DNA from: Epiperipatus broadwayi
Lineage: Eukaryota; Onychophora; Udeonychophora; Euonychophora; Peripatidae
Direction of reading: 5' to 3'
DNA length: 64,000 bases
Assembly (NCBI GenBank): GCA_028023455.1
Contig: JAQFVV010000208.1
Span: 498,001 to 562,000, forward strand
This document shows positions 24,501 to 33,876 of this stretch, piece by piece. The first letter of the stretch is position 1, and each line of letters starts with the position of its first letter. Made by a program: the position numbers and the translations under genes. The notes beneath the pieces were generated by a model. The model worked only from the letters and a program-made list of their open reading frames with translations. It made no database searches and was not told where the DNA came from.

Positions 24501-24936
24501 AGTTGTGTATCTGGAGTAAGAGAAAGATAATTTTGCTATTATAAAATGGTAGAAATAATTGTAAAACGATTAATAGTAAAAATAATAAAGGATGAAACAT
24601 TGTTAATAATAAATATAAGTAATTTTAATTTTTCACTAAGTATAGGTACATGAAATGTGCATCAGTATTTGGGGTGAATTTTGTAAAATATGAACTTGCA
24701 GAGAATTAAAAAAATATTAATTAAATGCTATGTGTGAAGGGTACTACTGTATGGTTGTGAAATGTGGACTCTGAGTAATAAAATTAAAAACATATTGGAA
24801 GCTTTCAGAATGTTGTCATAAAAAAGATGGAAAAAATCAGTTGGATGAATAAAATAAGAAAATGGAAGAAATTTTAAAAAGAATAAATTAATACATTGTA
24901 TGGGCTTAAACCTGTATTTATATATGTAATATATGT
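24501..24936. other. AT-rich, no clear feature
   Basis: Only a faint LINE-A-like phrase is seen near 24730-24780 (resembling the YGSETWTL region), too short to annotate as a copy. Confidence 0.35.
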
Positions 24937-25067
24937 GGGATTTAAACTCAGACTTTCACACGACCCACTGCTCTCAGTGCCATCTCATATTTCTGTGATC
25001 AGGTGGGTCAGCAATATGAGATGGCACTGAGAGTAATGGGTCACGTGAAAGTCTGAGTTTGAATCCC
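24937..25067. mobile_element. Hairpin of two 55-bp arms, SINE-like tips
   Basis: Arms 24937-24991 and 25013-25067 are inverted copies with a few mismatches and a 21-base loop. The tips (GGGATTTAAACTCAGAC and GTCTGAGTTTGAATCCC) resemble a tRNA B box in one orientation and match the tips of the foldback at 3399-3556. Likely a head-to-head copy of a short tRNA-related repeat. Confidence 0.65.
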
Positions 25068-25444
25068 GAAAAGAGTAAATGAAAAAGATTAATTGGGAAA
25101 ATTAGAAAGAGAAAGAGAAACTGCATTGAACATGTATTAAGAAGAAAGTATAATGAAAGTTGTTTTGGAAGAATGGTGAATGGAAATAAGAAGAAAAGAT
25201 GGAACATAATGACATTTCTGGATGGTATAAGAGATGGCAGTTACATGAAATTGAAGAACTGGGAAATGAAGAGAATAGAGGGACAAATGGATGAATTGAT
25301 GTCACTGCTCTCTGGATTTGTCCATGGAATAGAATAATGTTGATTGATTGGTGAACTGACAATTATATAAAAGCCTGAAAATAAAGAGAACACAAGAAAT
25401 CTATTTGACACAAATAAAATAAGAAGCCACACACTTCATTACTG

Positions 25445-25555
25445 TCAAAGCACCAAAATATAACTTTAATGAAAAAATTGTCTCACTCCATGACATAAAC
25501 AGTACTTAAAGGCATCAGTAATACAAGTAATTTTTATAAGTTCTAGTAAAATACT
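25445..25555 (-). pseudogene. Relic duplicate of the start of the channel exon
   Basis: Compared with 21868-21961, this segment keeps the order and about two thirds of the bases, including the phrases AGTTCT(A/G)GTAAA(A/G)TACT and A(C/A)GGTACTT-like blocks, with a gap of about 10 bases. It covers the 5' end of the exon (YFTRTQKKLPDLLAPP region) and lies about 3.6 kb upstream of it on the same strand. Stops and indels make it non-coding. It suggests an old local duplication of the exon. The match fades beyond about 25445. Confidence 0.6.
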
Positions 25556-26297
25556 CTCAACAGTTACGACTGATATCGTTAATCTTAATAAAAACTCATT
25601 TTTCAGAAAAAAATGAGTTTAATTGAAGAAATAGATAATTATAAGTCATTTGGAAGACAATATCATCAATTGAAAAAACACTGGATAGTATTGGATTTGT
25701 TGTAATATCTAATTTGTCATCTTTTATTGTTAATATTCCAAGATTTATTTAAAATATTTAAAAATCGTTTTGGACAATAGTACCTGGACTATTTTATCAG
25801 GGCTAAAGCTTCAACATTAAGTTCAGAAAGTTCAAAAAAGAAACATTTGTTTTTAGTAAATATTGTTTTTATATCCATACTATCAAAAAACCCACTTTTT
25901 TGAGGACATATTGTTAGAAAATTGAACTTTGATCCAAAATTATTGAAAGTATTGGTATTGGTTGGCTTTATGAACTTAATTGATCTGTTATTATTGAATG
26001 CTAAACCAAAAAAAATTGATAATTATTTTATGTAGACAAACAAATATTACTACAAATTAGTTTGGATGTTTGGAAGCCAGAACACAGAAAAAGTTCACAT
26101 TACATGAGCATATCATACATTAATATGAACCAAAATTAAAGTATGATTTATATTAAAGAGTAGATTCTATTCCAAATATATTGGAAAATGTTAATCATTA
26201 TTACTAAGTATATTAAACAATCAAATTTTCAATTTGAACTTTCAGGATTGATGTATTTTTGAACCATGGAATTCTGTTTAGGAATATGTTATGGACT
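25556..26297. other. AT-rich, no feature seen
   Basis: No gene or recognisable repeat. Confidence 0.4.
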
Positions 26298-26590
26298 AAA
26301 TAAAATAATGAGCATGCTAATAACTCCAAACAAGCTTTATCGATAAATGCTACAAGAGAAGGCATTTAAAATCTCTCTATCTAGAATTATCCTAGCATTC
26401 ACTGATGAGAACCAATAGCTTGAAACCAGTTTGGGGATGAGGATATTTCTAGATAGAGCTTTTAAATGCCTTCCCTTGCAGCATTTGTCAATAAATCTTG
26501 TTTAGAGCTATTACCGCACTCATTGTTTTATTTTGTAATACAAGATTATCTAATTAAGCCATGTGATATATGACTTGATTTTATTTAATG
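26298..26590. mobile_element. Hammerhead-type repeat, palindromic copy C
   Basis: Arms 26298-26386 and 26449-26536 are inverted copies. The hammerhead-like core sits at the apex between them, so the arms extend stem I to about 100 bases. Beyond the right arm, 26537-26590 continues with the family's terminal segment (CATGTGATATATGACTTGATTT). This is a head-to-head arrangement of the same repeat. Confidence 0.7.
26388..26445 (+). ncRNA. Hammerhead ribozyme-like motif (copy C)
   Basis: Order seen: stem I outer strand TATCC (26388-26392), inner strand TTCA (26398-26401), CTGATGA (26402-26408), stem II GAAC/GCTT around CAATA, GAAA (26422-26425), a minimal stem III C-CA-G, the triplet GTT (26429-26431), then TGGG (26432) and GGATA (26441-26445) closing stem I. 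The core bases are all present. Stem II has one A-C mismatch and the triplet is GUU rather than GUC. Confidence 0.6.
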
Positions 26591-27010
26591 TCTATTCTTG
26601 GTTCTGCCAAAGAAAAAAATTCTGACTGATTCTCAGATAATAATTCTATTATTATTCCAAAAACTTGAGCTGAGTCAAGCCACTATAAAAAGATATTTTT
26701 AAACCATATATATATATATATATTCTATCTTAATAGCACTGAGTTAACTTTCAGTGACTCCTCGTATAGTGCAAAAATAAATTAACTAACAAGACCAGGA
26801 GTAGGCTGGTTATACAGTTTATAAAATATGCAAATTATTGCAATGGAAAATGTAAAGTATAAAAATCAGATTTTCCATTTTTTTGACAAAGAAACACAAG
26901 ATTCTTTGTTGATTATTATTAGAGATTTAAATTTCAAAATAACATAAATTGCATTTCTGTTCAGCAGAATAATAAAATAAAAGTTGAGCTTCATAAGCAA
27001 TACATATATA
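26591..27010. other. AT-rich, AT microsatellite
   Basis: An (AT)n run lies at about 26706-26723. No other feature is seen. Confidence 0.4.
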
Positions 27011-29570
27011 TAGCTATATCTTTTTTCCTTATTGTAAATATAAATTTCATACCAATACCAGAATGTTGTTTTACGCTTTTAAGACATTTATTCTCTTCTA
27101 TAGCTTTCCTTGCTAGTTCACAGTTATACTTTCTTATATCATTTTCAACTCTTTTCCGCACCATTTTACAAAATTTGAGGTATTCAATCCTTTTTAATGC
27201 ATCATTTTTGTATATCTTCATATTCATTCTTTTCTTCATAAATTCTCTAGTCTCAGAAGAAATGTTACTGGTCTATTGTTGCTTTTTTCTACCAACAATC
27301 TTTGTTGCAGTTTTTAAAAGTGTATCAGTTATTTTCATATTAATTTCATTCAAATTTGAACCATGTTCAAAATCTACTAATACTTGAAACCGATTTGTAA
27401 GTTCTACAATAAAAAATATCAACTATAAATATTGTTTTTCCTAATAATTTTTGTTCTCTAGTTTTGCATTAACATGTATCTTACATCTCAATAATTGACG
27501 ATCACTTCCTGTGTTAAATTCATTAAGAAAATTACAATCTTGAAATATATATTTTCTGTTAGTCAAAATATAATCCAATTCTGCTGTACCTTCATTTGGA
27601 TGCTTCTATGTCCATTTTCTTTTAACATTTTTTTCAAAAAAAGAATTTATAATATAAAGTTTTTCCATTTCTGCAAACTCCACAAGTCTATGTACTCTTT
27701 CATTTCTATTACCTTAACCAAAATTACCTACAGCACTTTCATCTTTAATTTGTTTACCAATTCTAGTATTAAAGTCTCCCATAACAATTTTAAAATGTTG
27801 TTTTCTCTGATCAAAAGCCTTTTGTACATCAATATAAAAATGTATTACTTCGTCACTATGAGAACTTGTTGAGGCATAAACATGAATTATCTGCATTTGG
27901 TATCTGTATTAAGTTGTATAACTAATCTTGCCACTCTGTTCAATACACCATCAATCTCCACAATGTTGTTCTTCCATTTTTATTTATAATGAATCCTACT
28001 CCATTTGGAATTTGTGCCTTAATAGTAGAGTGCATGCCCACTTTTTAAATCAATTGAAGAATTCTATCAAGAATTATATAGTAATAAAGAACAAGTACCT
28101 CCTATATCTATTATATCTTTCGAATTGCCCTGAAAAAAAAAGCTCCAGGTAATGATGGAATTATAATTGATATATTAAAAGAATCAGGTGAAGAAATAGA
28201 AAAATTTTAGCAAAGTTATATACCAAATGTCTAAATGATAAAGATGTACCAAATGATTAGATGAATGCAGTATTAATACTAATATTTAAAAAAGGTGATA
28301 AAGAAGATATTAGAAATTAGAGACCTATCAGCCTTTTACCAGTTTTATACAAAAATTTTACCAAGATAGTTACAACTTATCCACAGAAAACATTAGATTT
28401 CCATCAACCAAGATAACAAGCTTATTTTAAAAGTAGTTTTAGCACAGTAGATCATATCCAAGTATTGAGAGAAGTTATAGAAAGAGAAAATGAATATGAG
28501 TTGCCATTATGCTTTGGATTTGTAGATTATGAAAAGGCACTTGATTCTATAAACATTTCTTAAGTGAGTAAAACATTGGATCATCAAGATATAGATCCAG
28601 GATATTATCATATTTTAAAGAATATTTATAAAAATGCAACAGCAACAATTAGATTACATAATGATGCTAGGAAAGTCAACATTGAGAAGGGTGTAAGACA
28701 GGGTGACTCCATATCTCCAAACATTTTTACAGCAATGCTGCAAGAAGTATTTTGTGGATTAAAATGAGAAGCTAAAACAGTGAAAGTAAATGAAAATTAT
28801 TTGAGTCATTTAGATTTTGTAGATGATGTAGTTGTTTTTGCAAATAATATTTTAGAGCTGCAGGAAATGTTGCAGGAGTTATCAGATGAAAGTAGGAAAG
28901 TATGACTAAAGATAAATGTTAAAAAGACTAAAGTAATGATTAATGGATTTTCTCAAAATGTGAAAATAAAGATTGATTATGATGAGTTAGAAAAAGTTAA
29001 TAGTTACAAATACGTTTGTCAGATTATTAATACAGATGGAAACATAATGAATGAAATTAATCAGAGAATTAAACTTGGTTGGAGGGCTTTTGATGGAAAT
29101 AACTTGATACTAAAAGGAAATATGCCTATGTGTTTAAAAAGGAAGGTTTTTAATAAATGTGTTATACCAGTTTTTACTTATGAACCTGAGACTTGGACAC
29201 TTAATAAAAGAGAAATATAGAGACTTCAGACCACTCAAAGGAGTATGGACAGATTTATGTTGGGAGTAACAAGAAGAGATGCAAAATGCAATATATGGGT
29301 AAGAAAACAACTGACCTCATTGAAAAAATTAAAAGACTGAAGTGGAGTTGGGTTGGACATATTGCTAGAAGAGATGATAATAGATGGAGTTTTTGAAATC
29401 TTAAATGGGATTCCAAAAGTTTGTAAATGACCCAGAAAGAGACCATATGTGAGATGGATGGATGAAATAAGAAAGTGTGCGAAGTGATGTGGAGAAGAGA
29501 TGCTAGAGATCGGAGAACTTGGAGGTCTTCATACTGCATTGGATTGATAATGGCTGATGATGATGATGAT
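27011..29570 (+). pseudogene. LINE-A (RTE-type) copy with inverted 5' half
   Basis: The 3' half (28056-29570) is on the plus strand, from FYQELYSNKEQ through the reverse transcriptase (FVDYEKA; FVDD in place of FADD) to the 3' tail (TGATGATGATGATGAT). The 5' half (27011-28055) is inverted and covers the endonuclease and linker (for example MGDFNTRIGKQ and SSHSDEV, read on the minus strand). The two halves meet near 28055 and lack only about 16 codons between them. This is the arrangement produced by twin priming during target-primed reverse transcription. Many stops and frameshifts make it inactive. Confidence 0.85.
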
Positions 29571-29717
29571 ACATGTGTGTGCTTCACCATTCACTGTTTG
29601 TTTAACCACAAACCCTAAAGTCAACCAGTGAAGGTATATTAAAATAAATGATTAATGAAATATATATGTATATAATGGATTAAAATTATTAATGAAATTT
29701 AAATGTATATAATTTAG
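29571..29717. other. Short AT-rich spacer
   Basis: No feature is seen between the two LINE-A fragments. Confidence 0.4.
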
Positions 29718-29845
29718 GAGTTTGCTATTAACTGAAAGGAGACCCTTTGATTCCTCTTGGAGGCCTTATAGAAACAGACCAGGACACAATCCTAATGTCC
29801 ACTCTATACATTTTTGTCATTGCAATTGTTATTACTATGTAAGAG
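29718..29845 (+). mobile_element. LINE-A 5'-end stub
   Basis: Matches the first about 130 bases of LINE-A (AGGAGTTTGCTATTAACTGAAAGG onward) and then stops abruptly where LINE-B sequence begins. A 5'-end fragment without a 3' end is unusual for a LINE and implies deletion or recombination. Confidence 0.75.
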
Positions 29846-29995
29846 AATAGCCAAAATAATATTTGATTAGGTTATGAGTAAAGGACAGACAATAAAATGA
29901 GGGTCAATGATATTACAGTATACAGAAGATTTGAATAAAGAATTTATATCAGTATACTTATACAAAGGATGGGATTATTGTGTTAGGCCAATATT
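29846..29995 (+). pseudogene. LINE-B fragment
   Basis: Matches the KRITKIVFNWVTSKEQATRW to LYKRWDDCVRR region of the LINE-B copy at 22.5-22.7 kb, with several changes and stops. Confidence 0.65.
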
Positions 29996-30636
29996 TGTAT
30001 TTGTTCATAGGTGAACAATAGGAGAAATTTAGAATTGAAAGTAATGGAACCATTAGGTTTTTAAGATATCCAGAAATTGGAGATAGTCTGTCCATAAGTC
30101 TAATTTTGCCTCAGTTATTCGATGGGGATATAATTTTATACAAGACAAAATTGGCTTTAAAAAAATTTATATCTTAAATATGTTAATGTGGTTGTTGAAG
30201 AAGCTTGAGAAATATATGTCAACTCAATATTTCTGTAATATTTATCATCCTTTATCTAAATTTTAAAAATAAACTTTTAACAATTAAAATTATCATATAT
30301 ACTCAAAAATAGTGTTATTACAATTTGAATTACAAGTGACAAACTAACTCAACTCACATCTTTCACCCCATCCACTTCAGACAAATATATTAATGTTTTT
30401 TACGAATCATTTATTAGGCTAGAAATTATCATATCATTTCTAGCCCAGATATAAACTTTAAATTCAACTAAACATTAATAGATTTGATTTTTAATTGAAC
30501 ATGTGGAATAATTAATCCACTTTTATTTTTATTTATTTTTTAGTGTAATATATTTTTAGGAATACTTTAAATGTATAGGGAATAATGGATGCTTTCAATA
30601 TACCTAAAAAAATTAAATCTGATCTCTTCAATTTAC
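29996..30636. other. AT-rich; perfect 10-bp hairpin
   Basis: No gene. GGCTAGAAAT (30417-30426) and ATTTCTAGCC (30436-30445) form a perfect stem with a 9-base loop. Confidence 0.4.
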
Positions 30637-30783
30637 CTGAAAACTCACAAATCTCCCAATGCTTCTAGCAGCTGCTTGGAAGGTTAGATTTCGGACAGAT
30701 GATACTTTGCGTGGATCTTGGCTCTCAGGCTGGCCTCTGGTTTGTACACCCTCACTCATGGATATTCTGAGAAAATTAAGAGA
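30637..30783 (-). CDS. Candidate internal exon, possibly channel N-terminus
   Basis: On the minus strand, a long T-rich tract ending TTTAG precedes 30783 and TTTCAG/GTAAAT ends the exon at 30637. The 147 bases are open in one frame (49 codons, phase 0 to phase 0) and read SLNFLRISMSEGVQT then RGQPESQDPRKVSSVRNL and FQAAARSIGRFVSFQ. Base composition is clearly richer in GC than the flanks. The next downstream exon on this strand, the channel exon at 21961, also begins in phase 0, so the two can be joined in frame. The sequence is polar, as expected for a cytoplasmic N-terminus. I recognise no domain. An internal ATG could be an alternative start. Confidence 0.55.
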
Positions 30784-31138
30784 CTAAAGGAAAAAAAATT
30801 TATATAAGTTTCAAAAATAATTTGGATGTTCATATATGTAAATATTTTTAATCTACCATATAATTTAACAAAAATAATTCAGTATTCAATATGATAAATA
30901 TTGCTAATCATTTTACCATATATATTATAATGAAAAATATTTCAGCATTTAATTATAGAAATGCTTATACAAAAATGTAAATACTTTGAAATATTCTACC
31001 AGATATATCAATAAAAATATGTCAGTCTTCAATATTGTAATGATTATAATCATGTAAATAGTTTGAATCATTCTACCAAACACATTAATAAAAAATACTG
31101 TAGTAATCAATATAATAATGCTACTTTAGTCATATAAT
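30784..31138. other. AT-rich, no feature; presumed intron
   Basis: Several short similar phrases (AATATTT...TACCA(T/G)ATA) recur at about 60-base intervals from 30830 to 31120, possibly an old tandem repeat. Nothing else is seen. Confidence 0.35.
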
Positions 31139-31659
31139 CTTATTTAGAGCTATTAGCATGCTCTTTATATTATATTTGTAAATACAAGCTAAATAAGTCA
31201 CGTGGTATATGACTTGATTTCATTAATATTATATTTTGGCTGATAAGGTTTTGGCTATATTAGATTACTAAGGCTATTAATATATGGTCTATCTGAATTT
31301 AGTTCAATCCCATATGGCTATTTGCATCGGAGAGCTGGATTTGAAAATATATAAATGTTTAAAAATTTCAGATTTTTTACTTAATAGTTAAGTATTAGAT
31401 AAATGTGGGGCGTGCATTTGTATTCTGTGATTTGGTGTCTGGATGTCCTAGTTCCACACTGATGAGAGCCACTAGCTTGAAACTGGTTTGGAAATGGGGA
31501 TAAGTCTAAATAGATATTTTGAATGTGTTCTCTTGCTGCATTTGGGGAAAAAATAATAATAAAATAAGCTTGTTTAGAGCTATTAGCACACTCTTTATAT
31601 TACATTTGTAAATACAAGCTAAATAAGTCACATGATGTATGACTTGATTTCATTAATAT
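31139..31659 (+). mobile_element. Hammerhead-type repeat, copy B with direct terminal repeats
   Basis: A 91-base segment (TTAGAGCTATTAGCA...GACTTGATTTCATT) occurs at 31139-31229 and again at 31569-31659, a period of 430. The hammerhead-like motif lies at 31441-31505, about 65 bases before the second repeat. Between them, the sequence matches the copy at 63.5 kb (for example CTATTAATATATGG...TATCTGAA). The layout of unit plus partial second unit fits a tandem or LTR-like retroelement that moves through a ribozyme-processed RNA. Confidence 0.7.
31443..31501 (+). ncRNA. Hammerhead ribozyme-like motif (copy B)
   Basis: CTGATGA (31459-31465), stem II GAGC/GCTT around CACTA, GAAA (31479-31482), stem III C-TG-G, triplet GTT (31486-31488). 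Stem I pairs TTCCA (31452-31456) with TGGAA (31489-31493), and ATGTCC with GGGGAT further out. Two extra bases (CA, 31457-31458) separate stem I from the core, which may impair activity. Confidence 0.6.
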
Positions 31660-32898
31660 AGTCATACATATATATATGTAAACATAAATAAATATTATAA
31701 AACACCGTAATTAAAATTTGTGTGTGCAATATTTCAGTAAGTAAACATTAGATTGTTATTTATCAATAACTTTTAATAGGCTTTCATTTTATTTTGTATG
31801 TATCTATCATTTATTTACTCTGGTTCCTTGAAAAGTAATGGATTGAGAGATGACTATATTTTTTTTATCTTTAAAAGATGACATTAACCAATAGATGCTT
31901 TAAATTGTTTATTTTATATGTTGTGGGAAAAGATTATTAAAATAAATATTTTAAAATACTTAGCTGAATTAGCATTAGTAATCATGAATCCATAAGAAAA
32001 TGATCAAAACAATATAGATAAAAGAATTATGTGAATAAAAAAACAGAATGAAGAATATTAATTGAAGTCTAGACTGGAAATTTACTTTGAAGAAGATGGT
32101 TACAAAATAAAGATAAACAAATATATTAATGTACAAACAAATATAAACAATACAGGATATCACAGAGAACATCATGATTTAAACAATGATAGTTTATATA
32201 TTTTTAAAAAAATAAAATCAGCAAAATATCAACTACAAAAAAGAAGACTATTATTTGATTTAAAATTTAAATACAAGTGTATTTTTTGGATTTATGATTT
32301 ACCAATTTTTTCATTGTTATTCAAGACACAAAGTGATGCTTTTTCTTCCATTCTACTTACTCTTTCATTTATACAGACTATTTTAGCTTAGTAATAGCTA
32401 GTAATTCAATCTAGTGTTTAGTTAACAGTTTATTTATAAATATTATAAATTTATATTTTAGTTTTTATTTTTGTCAATAGATGACAGGTCTAATCAGAGA
32501 ATACACAATAATGCAAATTTATTTGCTTCTCAAAATGAATAATGGGGAATTTTCATATTTTGCTTGAAAAAATTAAATGGTACATTTTAATTTAATTTGG
32601 GAACTTATTTTTACATTTTAAATACAAAAATATTAGTGTTAAAATTTTGAGTTCCTGCTCTAATGCAAGCTGGCCAATAACAATGGAAATAAGCACACAG
32701 TCAACAAAGAAAAGTCATCATCACCAATGGGAACAGTACTAAGCCAGGCAAGATCAATCCTGGAATTTGATGATAAAAATTCAAAATGGATATAAAAAGA
32801 AAACTTGAAGGGGAGATTTGGATCGCTTTTGCTGATTGTGTTATTGAAACATATTTTATTGCAGATCTCCAAAATGTAGGGGTCATTCAATAAATTAC
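31660..32898. other. AT-rich, no gene supported; presumed intron
   Basis: A 109-codon open frame at 32062-32391 has random-looking, Ile/Lys/Tyr-rich composition and is not supported. No repeat is recognised. Confidence 0.4.
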
Positions 32899-33009
32899 AT
32901 TTCCCATATTTGCACCAGCTGAGGCAGCCTCCAGTATGATGGTTACCGAAAACTGTCCAGCAACAGATTCGCCTCCACCTAGGACAATATCAATATGGGA
33001 TGGAAGGAA
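32899..33009 (-). CDS. Candidate internal exon of 37 codons
   Basis: Minus strand: ATGTTCACAG precedes 33009 and GGAAAT/GTAATT ends at 32899. The 111 bases are open in phase 0 to phase 0 and read FLPSHIDIVLGGGESVAGQ then FSVTIILEAASAGANMGN. GC content is well above the flanks. Phase matches the candidate exons at 30637-30783 and 61824-61918, so all could belong to the channel gene's N-terminal part, although I do not recognise the peptide. It could instead be an exon of another gene or a relic of one. Confidence 0.45.
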
Positions 33010-33169
33010 CTGTGAACATAGTTGTGTAATGTATTAAAAACCACAAAGATGTACTTCAATAAACCTACAGCATTGGAAAGTATAAACTTTTGCTTTAAAT
33101 GAACTTTAATTATATAATACAAACTTTTCCAAGTAGTAATTTTAAATGTCACTTAATTTTAAAAGAAAT
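33010..33169. other. AT-rich spacer
   Basis: No feature is seen apart from the presumed splice acceptor at its left edge. Confidence 0.35.
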
Positions 33170-33876
33170 CTTATCTGAATAAAATTTTAAATTATTTATT
33201 ATATTTTTATACGTGTGCTTGATATCATTTCCATTCTTGTAAATTTCATTTAAATTAATTATTTAAAATGGGTGTAAATGACTGCATAGATTTTTAAGAT
33301 TATGTTAGTTTAAGGTGTGTTAATTTTGGGCTAATTGTTTTGTAGTTAAATCGGTGCACAGATGTGCGGATGTCTTATGCCAAAGTAATCTGGTTAACGC
33401 ATTGGATATTCATTTCCTTGTGGTACATTAGTATACAGGACATAATACCCACCTGAACATATGGCCCAAAAGTGTAGCCACTGCATTGTCAATGGTCATA
33501 GATGTATTTCCTATGCTATTGATTTTCTGACTCTCAAGTTGGGACAGTAAGCCGGAAAAGACTGCTATCCCCATTTATAGAGCATCTCTTATATATATAT
33601 ATGATTTCCATTTTTTGTATCACCAATAGGGCAGTGGATCATTCCTGTCTGTTGGTGAAATTTATTAATGATCATAGGAAAAATGCTCATTCCCTCCCAC
33701 CATGATTTGTTATTTTGTAATGATATCCTGTGATAGATGTAAATTCCTGTTTGCGGTATATCAGTAAGCTAGTATTGGTTTAAATGTGAAATTTTAGTCT
33801 AAGGTTAAAAGGATTGAGTTGGTTATATGCATATTCTATGTAGTGTATCTGTACATTTAATTTAAATCAAATATAT
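33170..33876 (+). mobile_element. Older LTR relic, left part (split by young element)
   Basis: Diverged match to the 3' half of the solo LTR at 9123-11497: GGGTGTAAATGACTGCATAG (near 33270) against its counterpart near 10278, and the GTTTTGTAGTTAAAT phrase. Homology resumes at 41028 beyond the young LTR element, which therefore inserted into this relic. Confidence 0.65.
33873..33876. repeat. Target duplication ATAT, left
   Basis: ATAT directly before the 5' LTR; the partner is 41028-41031. Short and AT-rich, so individually weak, but the homology on both sides confirms the junction. Confidence 0.55.

Noticed and set aside
32062-32391. 109-codon plus-strand frame
   Set aside because: Composition fits random AT-rich DNA; no motif, no splice or neighbour support.
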